Assembly (NCBI RefSeq): GCF_000425825.1
Contig: NZ_KE384460.1
Span: forward strand, 86,779 to 150,778
Source of the DNA: Jeotgalicoccus marinus DSM 19772
Lineage (GTDB): Bacteria > Bacillota > Bacilli > Staphylococcales > Salinicoccaceae
Direction: 5' to 3'
DNA length: 64,000 bases
Shown: positions 48,501 through 56,029 of the stretch, piece after piece
How positions within the stretch are numbered: the stretch's first letter is position 1
Layout of the letters: every line of letters begins with the position of its first letter
Translations under genes and position numbers: made by a program
Notes under the pieces: model-generated
The model's database searches: none
Told to the model about the DNA's origin: nothing
What the model saw: only the letters and a program-made list of their open reading frames with translations

Positions 48501-48546
48501 AACAGAGCTTAGGCCAAAGTCTAGGCACTGTTATAGGTCTCTTTTT
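48493..48546 (+). terminator. Riboswitch-controlled terminator before terC
   Basis: GAGACCTTAACAG (48493-48505) pairs with CTGTTATAGGTCTC (48528-48541) with one bulged base, followed by five T. The 5' arm includes the CCTT of aptamer P1, so Mn2+ binding and termination exclude each other: an ON switch. Confidence 0.88.
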
Positions 48547-48580
48547 GTGTTTGAAATATTTAAATATGGGAGGAATTATT

Positions 48581-49363
48581 TTGGATACAGCGGTTTTATT
48601 AGAATACCTGTGGGTTTTAATCGTCTTAGTAGGTTTAGAAGGACTACTTGCTGCGGATAATGCAGTTGTACTTGCAGTAATGGTTAGACATTTAGAGCCT
48701 GTAAAACGTAAGAAAGCCTTGTTCTACGGCCTTTTAGGAGCCTTTGTTTTCCGTGTTATTGCTATTTTATTACTTGTTTGGCTCGTACAATGGTGGTGGG
48801 TACAAGCTTTAGGTGCGCTTTACTTGTTCTATGTGTCAATTTCACACTTAATCGAAATTAAGAAGAAATCAAATACTTCAACTGAAGAACTTGCAGAGAA
48901 ACAGAAAGATAAGAAAGAATCTGGTTTCTGGATGACAGTGTTAAAAGTTGAGTTAGCCGATATTGCCTTTGCAGTAGATTCTATATTAGCAGCTGCAGCA
49001 ATTGCACTTGCTTTACCGGCTGTTGGTGGAGACTTCTTTGGTGTTAATGCGGGTCAGTATACAGTCATGTTAATCGGTGGTTTAATAGGTGTCATTATCA
49101 TGAGATTCTTCGCGAACTACTTTGTTGAATTACTTGCAAAAAGACCATCACTTGAAGTTGCAGCCTTTGTCATAGTTGGCTGGGTAGGTGTAAAACTTGC
49201 GGTCTTAACACTTGCACATGATGCGATTGGTGTTATTCCTCACGACTTCCCACACTCAACAACTTGGAAGATTATCTTCTGGGTAGTAATGTTGATTATT
49301 GTTCTAGCAGGTTGGTTCGGTGGTTCTAAAAAAGAACAAAATGTTACAGAACCTAAATCCTAA
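48581..49363 (+). CDS. TerC/Alx family manganese exporter
   Basis: This is a 260-residue TerC family protein with seven or eight membrane helices. The acidic family motifs are GLEGLLAADNAVVLAVMV near residue 17 and ELADIAFAVDSI near residue 127. The mid-loop is rich in Lys and Glu. I chose the TTG at 48581 because GGGAGG ends about nine bases before it; upstream in-frame codons have no such site. Control by the Mn2+ riboswitch immediately upstream supports a role in Mn2+ export, possibly to load secreted enzymes, as proposed for TerC proteins. Confidence 0.9.
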   Translation: MDTAVLLEYLWVLIVLVGLEGLLAADNAVVLAVMVRHLEPVKRKKALFYGLLGAFVFRVIAILLLVWLVQWWWVQALGALYLFYVSISHLIEIKKKSNTSTEELAEKQKDKKESGFWMTVLKVELADIAFAVDSILAAAAIALALPAVGGDFFGVNAGQYTVMLIGGLIGVIIMRFFANYFVELLAKRPSLEVAAFVIVGWVGVKLAVLTLAHDAIGVIPHDFPHSTTWKIIFWVVMLIIVLAGWFGGSKKEQNVTEPKS

Positions 49364-49372
49364 TGGTTTTAA

Positions 49373-49402
49373 TTGGCATGTCATTTTAAAAGGTCTTATA
49401 AT
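49373..49402 (+). promoter_or_regulatory. htrA promoter
   Basis: TTGGCA (49373-49378) and a perfect TATAAT (49397-49402) are 18 bases apart. Confidence 0.68.
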
Positions 49403-49434
49403 TATTGATAAGTAATTAGGATGGAGTGATATGA

Positions 49435-50886
49435 ATGTCAGACGAAAGAGAACGTCCGATTGACCGTGATAAGTACAGACGTACAGCGAGAAATTTCACT
49501 GATAGAAAAAGTGACGATGCCAGAGATAAGGATCGTTATGAATTCTCTAGACAAAGAGAATACGACAGAGAGTTTGGCGGAAGTGAGGAAGCAGTCACTC
49601 ACGAAGAAGCTAAAGATGATAGTGTCAATGAAGAATCAGTAAAGATAGAAAATAGAATGAGAGATTCACATGATACTAAAGAAAAGACTAAAGGTAGTTT
49701 CGGTTTTAAATCGTTCTTAATACCTTTAATTGCTGGTATTCTCGGTGCTTTACTCGTTTTAGGTGTGTACGCATTATTTACTTCTGACAACGAAGAGAGT
49801 GAAGTAAGTACAGACGAGAATACTGCAGCTGACCTCGATTCTAACCAAGATGTTTCTGAAGTGAAAGAACAATTGGAAGCTGATAATGAAGGTAAGGTTA
49901 TCACAGATACAACTGCAGCAGTCCAAAAAGCAAAACCTGCTGTTGTTTCAGTCATTAATATGCAGAGAATGGAATCTATAATTCCAGGCATGACGACGGA
50001 CTCTGGTGAAGCGGAAGAAGCGGGTAGTGGTTCTGGTGTTATTTATAAGGTAGATGGCGACCTTGCCTATGTTGTAACGAATCACCACGTTGTCGATGGT
50101 GCTGAACAAGTCAAAATCAACTTAGAAAGTGGCGATTCTGTCGATGCCGATATTGTCGGTACTGATATTTGGACGGATTTAGCTGTCCTAAGTATTCCAG
50201 CAGATGTTGTAGAGAGTACAATTGAGTTTGGGGATAGTAGTGATTTACTAGTAGGTGAACCAGCAATTGCTATCGGTTCGCCACTCGGTGAAATATTCTC
50301 TGGCTCTGTCTCTCAAGGTATTATTTCTGGCTTAGACCGGTCTGTACCAGTAGATTTAGATGGTGATGGCTCTAACGACTGGGAAGCGAGTGTATTACAG
50401 ACCGATGCAGCCATCAACCCAGGTAACTCTGGTGGAGCCTTAATTGATAGTAATGGTCGACTGATTGGAATTAATTCAATGAAAGTCGGTATTGCTTCTG
50501 TTGAAGGAATTGGGTTTGCAATTCCTGTAAATGAGGTACAAGAAGTAACAAGTCAACTAGAAGAAAATGGTGAAGTGATTCGACCATTCTTAGGCATTAC
50601 CTTACAGGACTTGCTAAATGTTGCATCGTCACAAGTATATGATCAACTGAACTTACCTGAAGATGTTAAAGGTGGCGTCATCGTTACGAGTGTCCAAGAT
50701 GGCTCCCCTGCTTCAGAAGCAGGTCTTCAACAACTCGATGTCATTACTCAATTAGATGGTGAACCAATTAAGAATATGGTTGAGTTACGTCAGCATCTTT
50801 ACTATGAAAAACAATCTGGCGAAGAGATGGTTATCGATTTTTATAGAGATGGTCAACAAGAATCATTAACTGTCACTTTAGAATAG
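49435..50886 (+). CDS. htrA: HtrA/DegP-like serine protease
   Basis: This is a 483-residue surface quality-control protease. A charged cytosolic region (1-85) is followed by one membrane helix (about 88-112), an acidic linker, the trypsin-like domain with triad H218 (TNHHVVDG), D248 (WTDLAVLSI) and S332 (GNSGGALID), and a PDZ domain (about 380-480; GVIVTSVQDGSPASEAGLQQLDVI). The long charged N-terminus resembles staphylococcal HtrA proteins. It has its own promoter and terminator. A palindrome CTTAT-N8-ATAAG covers the -10, perhaps a regulator site. Confidence 0.94.
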   Translation: MSDERERPIDRDKYRRTARNFTDRKSDDARDKDRYEFSRQREYDREFGGSEEAVTHEEAKDDSVNEESVKIENRMRDSHDTKEKTKGSFGFKSFLIPLIAGILGALLVLGVYALFTSDNEESEVSTDENTAADLDSNQDVSEVKEQLEADNEGKVITDTTAAVQKAKPAVVSVINMQRMESIIPGMTTDSGEAEEAGSGSGVIYKVDGDLAYVVTNHHVVDGAEQVKINLESGDSVDADIVGTDIWTDLAVLSIPADVVESTIEFGDSSDLLVGEPAIAIGSPLGEIFSGSVSQGIISGLDRSVPVDLDGDGSNDWEASVLQTDAAINPGNSGGALIDSNGRLIGINSMKVGIASVEGIGFAIPVNEVQEVTSQLEENGEVIRPFLGITLQDLLNVASSQVYDQLNLPEDVKGGVIVTSVQDGSPASEAGLQQLDVITQLDGEPIKNMVELRQHLYYEKQSGEEMVIDFYRDGQQESLTVTLE

Positions 50887-50922
50887 TTGAAAAATAGGCT
50901 GTAAAAACTTCAATATTTATTA

Positions 50923-50964
50923 GAAACGGTGATTTCTGTTCATTACAGAAATCACCGTTTTATT
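50923..50964 (+). terminator. Terminator after htrA
   Basis: AAACGGTGATTTCTGT pairs with ACAGAAATCACCGTTT, giving a 16-pair stem with a five-base loop and then T. Confidence 0.9.
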
Positions 50965-51057
50965 TGACGAACTATCGTTATCACTCTTTTCCTAAGAATA
51001 ATTTCGTGTATAATATGACTGTAATAAAACATTTAGAAATGGATTGGGGATAGTAAA

Positions 51058-52407
51058 TTGTTGAGAGATGCTAAAAAAACTAATGGTTTGAGCCCTCAGC
51101 GAGCAATTTTAATGTACTATTTGATTGCCTTAATATTGGCAACAGGGCTATTAAGTATCCCAGTAATTTATTCTGATGGATCAATTCCCTTTATAGATAC
51201 AGTATTTATAGCTGCTTCCGCCTTGTCAGTGACAGGCTTGAGTACTGTAACTCTAGTTGAAACATTCAACCAAGCAGGTTATATCATCATTATGTTTTTA
51301 ATGAACCTTGGTGGTATTGGGATTATGGCAGTAGGGACTTTGGTTTGGTTGTTAATCGGTCGTAAGATCAGCGTTAGGGAAAGAAGACAAATTATGACGG
51401 ATAATGCGCGTCATCAGACTTCTGGAGCAGTTCGTATGGTCTTAGACATCTTTTCCGTCTTGTTACTCGTTGAATTTATAGGCGCGATAATTTATGTTTC
51501 TTATTTTTATAATGCAACAGGTGATTTCGCTTATGCACTTTTACATGGTACATTTTTATCTGTTTCAGCGACTACCAATGGTGGGCTTGATTTATACAGT
51601 AATTCTCTAGTCCATCAAAGTGGTAACTTTATAATACAGATTCCAGTAATGTGTCAAATCATTCTAGGTGCGATTGGATACCCTGTATTAATAGAGGTGA
51701 AGCATTATTTTCGAAAGAAATCACCTGGTTTTAATTTTTCATTATTCACTAAAGTAACAGTGTCCACTCATGCAATACTTTTAGTTATAGGTATGTTTTT
51801 TATATTACTGTTAGAATTACCAAGATTTTTTAAAGACAAGAATATCTTAAATTCCATTGTTGACAGTTTGTTTTTATCTACCACGACAAGAAGTGGAGGT
51901 ATTACGACAGTGCCTGTTGATCAATTGGCTGAACCTACACAAGTTATTATGAGTATGCTCATGTTTATTGGTGCTTCACCTTCTAGTGCGGGTGGTGGTA
52001 TAAGAACGACTACATTTATAATATTAGTTTTATTTTTGGTTAGCTTTGTAAAAGGAAGACAGGATGTAAATGTCTTTAAGAAACGTATCGCTAAAATAGA
52101 TATCCATAGAGCTTTTGCAGTATTTATCCTGGCGATGATATTAGTCTTCTTTGGTGTTTTAACAATATTAATTACTGAAGGTGACAAGTTTACGGTCATT
52201 CAAATTATTTTTGAAGTGACCTCAGCCTTTGGGACTGTTGGAGTATCAACAGGGATTACACCAGACTTATCAATTTTAAGTAAGGTAATTATTATTCTAT
52301 TCATGTTCATAGGTAGAATTGGATTTGTGTCATTCCTGTTATCTATTGCTGGTAAGAAAAGAGAATTGACTTACCGCTATCCTGAAGAAAGACTAATGGT
52401 TGGATAA
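51058..52407 (+). CDS. KtrB/TrkH family potassium transporter subunit
   Basis: This is a 449-residue K+ channel-like protein with four repeated membrane-pore-membrane units. The selectivity glycines are in SALSVTGLSTV, SATTNGGLDL, TTTRSGGITTV and TSAFGTVGVSTG. Length fits KtrB of Firmicutes. Start codons are two adjacent TTGs (51058 and 51061), with a GGGGAT site upstream. No KtrA-type RCK gene is adjacent. A TATAAT at 51009-51014 is a likely -10. The following gene begins 18 bases after the stop and is probably cotranscribed. Confidence 0.9.
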   Translation: MLRDAKKTNGLSPQRAILMYYLIALILATGLLSIPVIYSDGSIPFIDTVFIAASALSVTGLSTVTLVETFNQAGYIIIMFLMNLGGIGIMAVGTLVWLLIGRKISVRERRQIMTDNARHQTSGAVRMVLDIFSVLLLVEFIGAIIYVSYFYNATGDFAYALLHGTFLSVSATTNGGLDLYSNSLVHQSGNFIIQIPVMCQIILGAIGYPVLIEVKHYFRKKSPGFNFSLFTKVTVSTHAILLVIGMFFILLLELPRFFKDKNILNSIVDSLFLSTTTRSGGITTVPVDQLAEPTQVIMSMLMFIGASPSSAGGGIRTTTFIILVLFLVSFVKGRQDVNVFKKRIAKIDIHRAFAVFILAMILVFFGVLTILITEGDKFTVIQIIFEVTSAFGTVGVSTGITPDLSILSKVIIILFMFIGRIGFVSFLLSIAGKKRELTYRYPEERLMVG

Positions 52408-52425
52408 GACGAGGAGGAACCCTCT

Positions 52426-53283
52426 ATGGTGTCGGAATTTTTTAATATCAAATTATATATCACACAGCATATGCATGATCGTTTGGGAAAAAAAGAAGGT
52501 GTAACCTTTAGTAAAATATCTAGTGCTGTCAACAGTATGAAATTGACTGAGGGTTTAAAACGACCTGTATTTTGTGACTTAGGTGGAACTCTAGGTGGTG
52601 CTTCGACTATAAAAGTGCCTCAGGATCCTCACGTCATGAGTATGAATTATTTAAAGTATCGATTTGCAACTTTAAACGATATGGATTTGAACTATTTGGA
52701 TCGTACAAGTAAGGCGATGCGGGCAACATATTTCCCGTGGGTATGTACGAATGTGGTGCAGAAACATACGCATGAGCCATATTTTGGCCAACCTTACCGC
52801 ATATTAAATGTTAATAGAATGAAAATAGCTGTACTAGGGGCATACGGTGGGTATGAGGAAGAGAAGACAAAGCAAGTAGCCATTGAAAACTTACAGATTT
52901 CCTTGAAAAAGTGGCTGAGATATATACATAGTTTAGAAAATCCGGACTATGTGATCGTCTTTGTTTCCAATCTAATAGACGAGCAACACATCGATGCACT
53001 TAAAAATAGTATCGAAGGTGCAGGTATATTAATTACTGGGGCAGACTATGAAAGTGATTATAAAAAGCAAACAGAAAGTATGACCATTAGTCGTAAACAT
53101 GGTGAAGCTGTTCCATTATTCCATCATGTACACAATGGTCATATTATGGAACTGGACATTAGATTTAAAACTAGAGTAAATACATTTGAATATCTTGGAC
53201 ATAGTTTAGCAATGCGTGATGAAGAGTTTGCGAAGTTAAGAGAAGACATTGAATATTTGGACTTACTTCATCGCTATCTATAA
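52426..53283 (+). CDS. Metallophosphoesterase-like protein with lost metal motifs
   Basis: This 285-residue protein has the outline of a 5'-nucleotidase/YunD-type metallophosphoesterase, but the metal motifs are degraded. The first strand reads LYITQHMHDRLG (usual D-x-H), the second VFCDLGGTLGG (usual GD), the third LNDMDLNY (usual GN-H-E/D), and the last ILITGADYESD (usual GAHTH). The strand FGQPYRILNVNRMKIAVLGAYG matches the family middle strand. So the fold looks kept and catalysis lost, unless other residues substitute. It follows the K+ transporter by 18 bases, so a regulatory or binding role there is possible. Confidence 0.6.
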   Translation: MVSEFFNIKLYITQHMHDRLGKKEGVTFSKISSAVNSMKLTEGLKRPVFCDLGGTLGGASTIKVPQDPHVMSMNYLKYRFATLNDMDLNYLDRTSKAMRATYFPWVCTNVVQKHTHEPYFGQPYRILNVNRMKIAVLGAYGGYEEEKTKQVAIENLQISLKKWLRYIHSLENPDYVIVFVSNLIDEQHIDALKNSIEGAGILITGADYESDYKKQTESMTISRKHGEAVPLFHHVHNGHIMELDIRFKTRVNTFEYLGHSLAMRDEEFAKLREDIEYLDLLHRYL

Positions 53284-53319
53284 AAAAACTAGGCAATCAA
53301 TTGATTGCCTAGTTTTTTA
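53283..53319. terminator. Bidirectional terminator between the phosphoesterase-like and LCP genes
   Basis: AAAAAACTAGGCAATCA and its complement form a long stem with no real loop and A/T flanks. Confidence 0.9.
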
Positions 53320-53324
53320 CTTGC

Positions 53325-54404
53325 TTATTCAATTCCAAAACCATCTCCGTACTGGTTCTCAGCACCTTCTTCAGCATAAGATGGCGTAGATTCTAATTCA
53401 TAATTTTCAAGTAAGTCTGTACTGACTTCCGTAACGGGTTGGATTTGTTCACCCAATCTAATGTTAATAAGATCATTTGGTTCAGATGGATCTAATGCAA
53501 GCATTTCTCTAATTGAATTAGAGAGTGCAAATAAATGTTCCTCATCTGGCCATGCATAATAGATGCCATTTGATTCACTTGTAAAGCCAGTACCTTGGAG
53601 TTGTGTTGATTCAAAAGCTACATCGTTAAATAAGTAATGAGATGCAAGGGAACGAATATCACTTGTTGCAAAGTTGTGACTCGTATTGCTCGTAAAGATT
53701 TGAATTAAATCATCAACTTGGGACAGTGAGCTAAGTGATTGTGCTTGTTTAATAACAGCTTCAATCAGTTCCATTTGTCTTACACCACGACCAAGGTCGG
53801 AGTCAACACTTCTGTTTCTAATGACAGCAAGTGCTTGTTCACCATCAAGGTGCTGCTCACCTGCTTGTAAACCGTTCATGTCATAAGGCACGTTAAAGTC
53901 AACGCCACCAATCGCATCTACGATCTCAACAACTGCGTTCATATCGACTCGAACAAAGTAATCGACAGGCACATTCAATAGGGATTCAACAGAATCCATA
54001 GCACCAGTTGGACCTGCAAATGCGTGAGCATGGTTGATTTTATCGAAATAATTTACCGAACTAATATAAGATAAAGTATCACGAGGAACGTTCACCATTT
54101 TTACATCGTCATTTTCTCGGTCGAAAGTTGCTAAAATCATACTGTCGGAACGGAAATTATCCGCATTGATTTGTCCATCTTGGGTTCTTTCTGCATCAGC
54201 ATCAATACCGAGAATGAGTACAGTAAAGCTATCATTCGAAGCATCGACGTCATCTACACGCAGTTCAGAGCGGTCACGGTCAATCTCTTCATATGAATCA
54301 GAGACCCCGCTGTTAAACATGTTAAATAGGTAAAGAATATAAATTACAGCAGCTAGGAGGACGACACCTAGAATAATAAATATAGTCCAAAGAATTTTTT
54401 TCAT
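53325..54404 (-). CDS. LytR-CpsA-Psr (LCP) family wall-polymer ligase
   Basis: This is a 359-residue LCP protein that attaches teichoic acid or another phosphate-linked glycan to peptidoglycan. One N-terminal membrane helix (about 5-28) is followed by the catalytic domain outside. Motifs are LILGIDADAERT, RSDSMILATFD, MVNVPRDTLSYI, NHAHAFAGP, GGVDFNVPYDMNG and RNRSVDSDLGRGVRQMELI, containing the conserved Asp and Arg residues that bind the polyprenyl diphosphate. A C-terminal acidic tail is present. The glycopolymer genes at 58-64 kb could supply its substrate, but that link is inference. Confidence 0.93.
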   Translation of the reverse strand: MKKILWTIFIILGVVLLAAVIYILYLFNMFNSGVSDSYEEIDRDRSELRVDDVDASNDSFTVLILGIDADAERTQDGQINADNFRSDSMILATFDRENDDVKMVNVPRDTLSYISSVNYFDKINHAHAFAGPTGAMDSVESLLNVPVDYFVRVDMNAVVEIVDAIGGVDFNVPYDMNGLQAGEQHLDGEQALAVIRNRSVDSDLGRGVRQMELIEAVIKQAQSLSSLSQVDDLIQIFTSNTSHNFATSDIRSLASHYLFNDVAFESTQLQGTGFTSESNGIYYAWPDEEHLFALSNSIREMLALDPSEPNDLINIRLGEQIQPVTEVSTDLLENYELESTPSYAEEGAENQYGDGFGIE

Positions 54405-54504
54405 TTAATTACCCACTTTAGAATTTTTTCAATGTTAATGTAAATATATATTTATGGTCATTCAATGTCAATCATAGCATGTAGTTAGTATTCAAAAATA
54501 GCAA

Positions 54505-54544
54505 TAAAAAAACCAGGATTTGAACGATTCATTCAAACCCTGGT
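54505..54544 (-). terminator. Terminator after the DUF2187 gene
   Basis: On the minus strand ACCAGGGTTTGAA/TTCAAATCCTGGT (one G-U) is followed by seven T. Confidence 0.88.
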
Positions 54545-54554
54545 ACATTTTGAT

Positions 54555-54767
54555 TTATGCAGTCGTATCGTCTACAATTTCATATCTTCTATGGTTAACT
54601 ACTGTTTTCTCGAACATTTCATGTTCGTCAAAGTTGTCGTTAATTGTAATATCAACTATTACAGAGTTGTCATTAATCTTTTCAACTTTACCGAGCATAC
54701 CATCAAATTTAACAATGTTACCTACTTTTACATCTAATTCTTCTTTGTCTTTCTTTTTCGCGTCCAT
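54555..54767 (-). CDS. DUF2187 family protein
   Basis: This 70-residue soluble protein is similar to Bacillus YkvS. The compact beta fold resembles a KOW/SH3-like barrel: VKVGNIVKFDGMLGKVEKINDNSVIVDI and then KTVVNHRRYEIV. The function is unknown. It has a GGAGGAAT ribosome site, a terminator, and convergent or separated neighbours, which together support it as a real short gene. Confidence 0.85.
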   Translation of the reverse strand: MDAKKKDKEELDVKVGNIVKFDGMLGKVEKINDNSVIVDITINDNFDEHEMFEKTVVNHRRYEIVDDTTA

Positions 54768-54861
54768 GTCAATTCCTCCACTGTTCTAGAATATAATGTC
54801 TGACATTATACCATACTTTGGATAAAAAACCAGTAGGTCGGGTTAAATCGTTGTCGTTTCT

Positions 54862-55323
54862 TCACAAATAGAATTCCTTTCTAATTTTTTCTCTGGTCGT
54901 TCGTCTAATATTTTTAGCAGTAGAAAGGCTGACATTTAATTTTCTTGCAGTGTGAGATAATGGAAAGCCTAATAAACTATCTTCCAACCATTGTTTTTCT
55001 TTATTGTTTAAGTTTTTAGTATAGCTGAAAAGAAAATCGTATATATCATTATAAGTCACATTTGTACTTTGGCTCTGAAACGTTTGTACTGCGTGTTGAT
55101 ACCGTGATGTTTTTCTAATCTGATCTATCAGTCTTTGTTTAACAATCGTATAGACAAATTGTGCTTCTGAACAAGATGTACGAGATGAGTCAAACTTCTT
55201 TAAAGCCTCAAAAGTTGCAATTCTACCGAGTTGCATATATTCATCCTGCTCGAATTTTATATTAAGTTTGAATATAATACTGTGTATCATTGGTTCATAA
55301 GCTAAAATTTTTCCATCAAGCAC
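54862..55323 (-). CDS. Small sigma-70 family factor, SigS/ComX-like
   Basis: This is a 153-residue sigma factor. Region 2 is MIHSIIFKLNIKFEQDEYMQLG through VYTIVKQRLIDQIRKTSRY, and region 4 is LNNKEKQWLEDSLLGFPLSHTARKLNVSLSTAKNIRRTTREKI, a helix-turn-helix. The size and region 4 pattern resemble staphylococcal SigS and the competence sigma factors. The start is GTG with a weak site upstream. It is divergent from comK across 210 bases, which suggests a competence or stress role. No anti-sigma factor is adjacent. Confidence 0.8.
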   Translation of the reverse strand: MLDGKILAYEPMIHSIIFKLNIKFEQDEYMQLGRIATFEALKKFDSSRTSCSEAQFVYTIVKQRLIDQIRKTSRYQHAVQTFQSQSTNVTYNDIYDFLFSYTKNLNNKEKQWLEDSLLGFPLSHTARKLNVSLSTAKNIRRTTREKIRKEFYL

Positions 55324-55533
55324 TTTAAGTCCTATCTGAATCGATTCCTTCTTATTTCCGGATAGCTACAATATATAAATTTTTATAGAAAAAAGATAAG
55401 AGCTTAAAGTAAAAAAAGAATGTTAAAACAACCTTATGTTACATTTTGTTAAGTATATTGTTTAATGATGTTAATTAAGCGCTCTGCAGGTTACAATAAG
55501 TATGTCTTCTAAATTTGATAACGAGGTGACTAT
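55324..55533. promoter_or_regulatory. Divergent control region between the sigma factor and comK
   Basis: This 210-base AT-rich region must hold promoters in both directions. I see no clear AAAA-N5-TTTT ComK box pair and no strong sigma-A pair. It may be read by an alternative sigma factor. Confidence 0.4.
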
Positions 55534-56025
55534 ATGCTTACTGTTCCAGAATTGACACCCCAAGTCTTATATATTGAGCCAATTTTAGATGTCCATCATT
55601 TATGTCAAGCGGTCTACCAGGATAGGAAAGTTTTAAGTGAAAAATCATCTGAACAATGGATAGATGATATATTAATCTATTTTTATTCTTCTAATCTTAA
55701 AGTTAAGCGTAAAAATGTTAAACTAATACATAACATACATAAGTTACAACCTATAGTGATTGATGAAAAGTTTCATTTTGTATTATTTCCTTTAAACAGT
55801 AGCCGTTTTAAGAATCCTTTTTGGGTAAATTTAAGACAACTATTAGAGTTTAGACAATCTGGTCATCATTTAGTGATTAAATTTGTATCGGGATTGGAAG
55901 TCACAGTGGATTATGACTATAAACGTGCAATGAAGCAATACGATAACACCTTACATATATTAGATAGAACGGTTAAACATAATGATATAATGCGGCAGTA
56001 TTTCACTGACAAAACAACGGAGTGA
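55534..56025 (+). CDS. comK: ComK family competence transcription factor
   Basis: This 163-residue protein matches ComK, the master activator of DNA-uptake genes. The family core is LQPIVIDEKFHFVLFPLNSSRF followed by NPFWVNLRQLLEF, equivalent to the KAPIVID..FPT-S-----WV/IWLN segment of other ComK proteins, and KRAMKQYDNTLHIL near the end. It is about 25 residues shorter than Bacillus and S. aureus ComK, mostly at the C-terminus, and lacks the FMLP-type MecA contact, so its turnover may differ. GAGGTGA precedes the ATG. Two unfamiliar genes follow in the same transcript (four-base gap). Confidence 0.83.
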   Translation: MLTVPELTPQVLYIEPILDVHHLCQAVYQDRKVLSEKSSEQWIDDILIYFYSSNLKVKRKNVKLIHNIHKLQPIVIDEKFHFVLFPLNSSRFKNPFWVNLRQLLEFRQSGHHLVIKFVSGLEVTVDYDYKRAMKQYDNTLHILDRTVKHNDIMRQYFTDKTTE

Positions 56026-56029
56026 TAAG

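Noticed and set aside
49395-49412. Palindrome CTTAT-N8-ATAAG over the htrA -10, resembling a PerR or Fur box
   Set aside because: It matches the PerR box at about 12 of 15 positions and needs an inserted base; not enough to name a regulator.
55324-55533. ComK boxes in the sigma factor-comK intergenic region
   Set aside because: A-runs and T-runs occur, but no AAAA-N5-TTTT pair with the right spacing was found.
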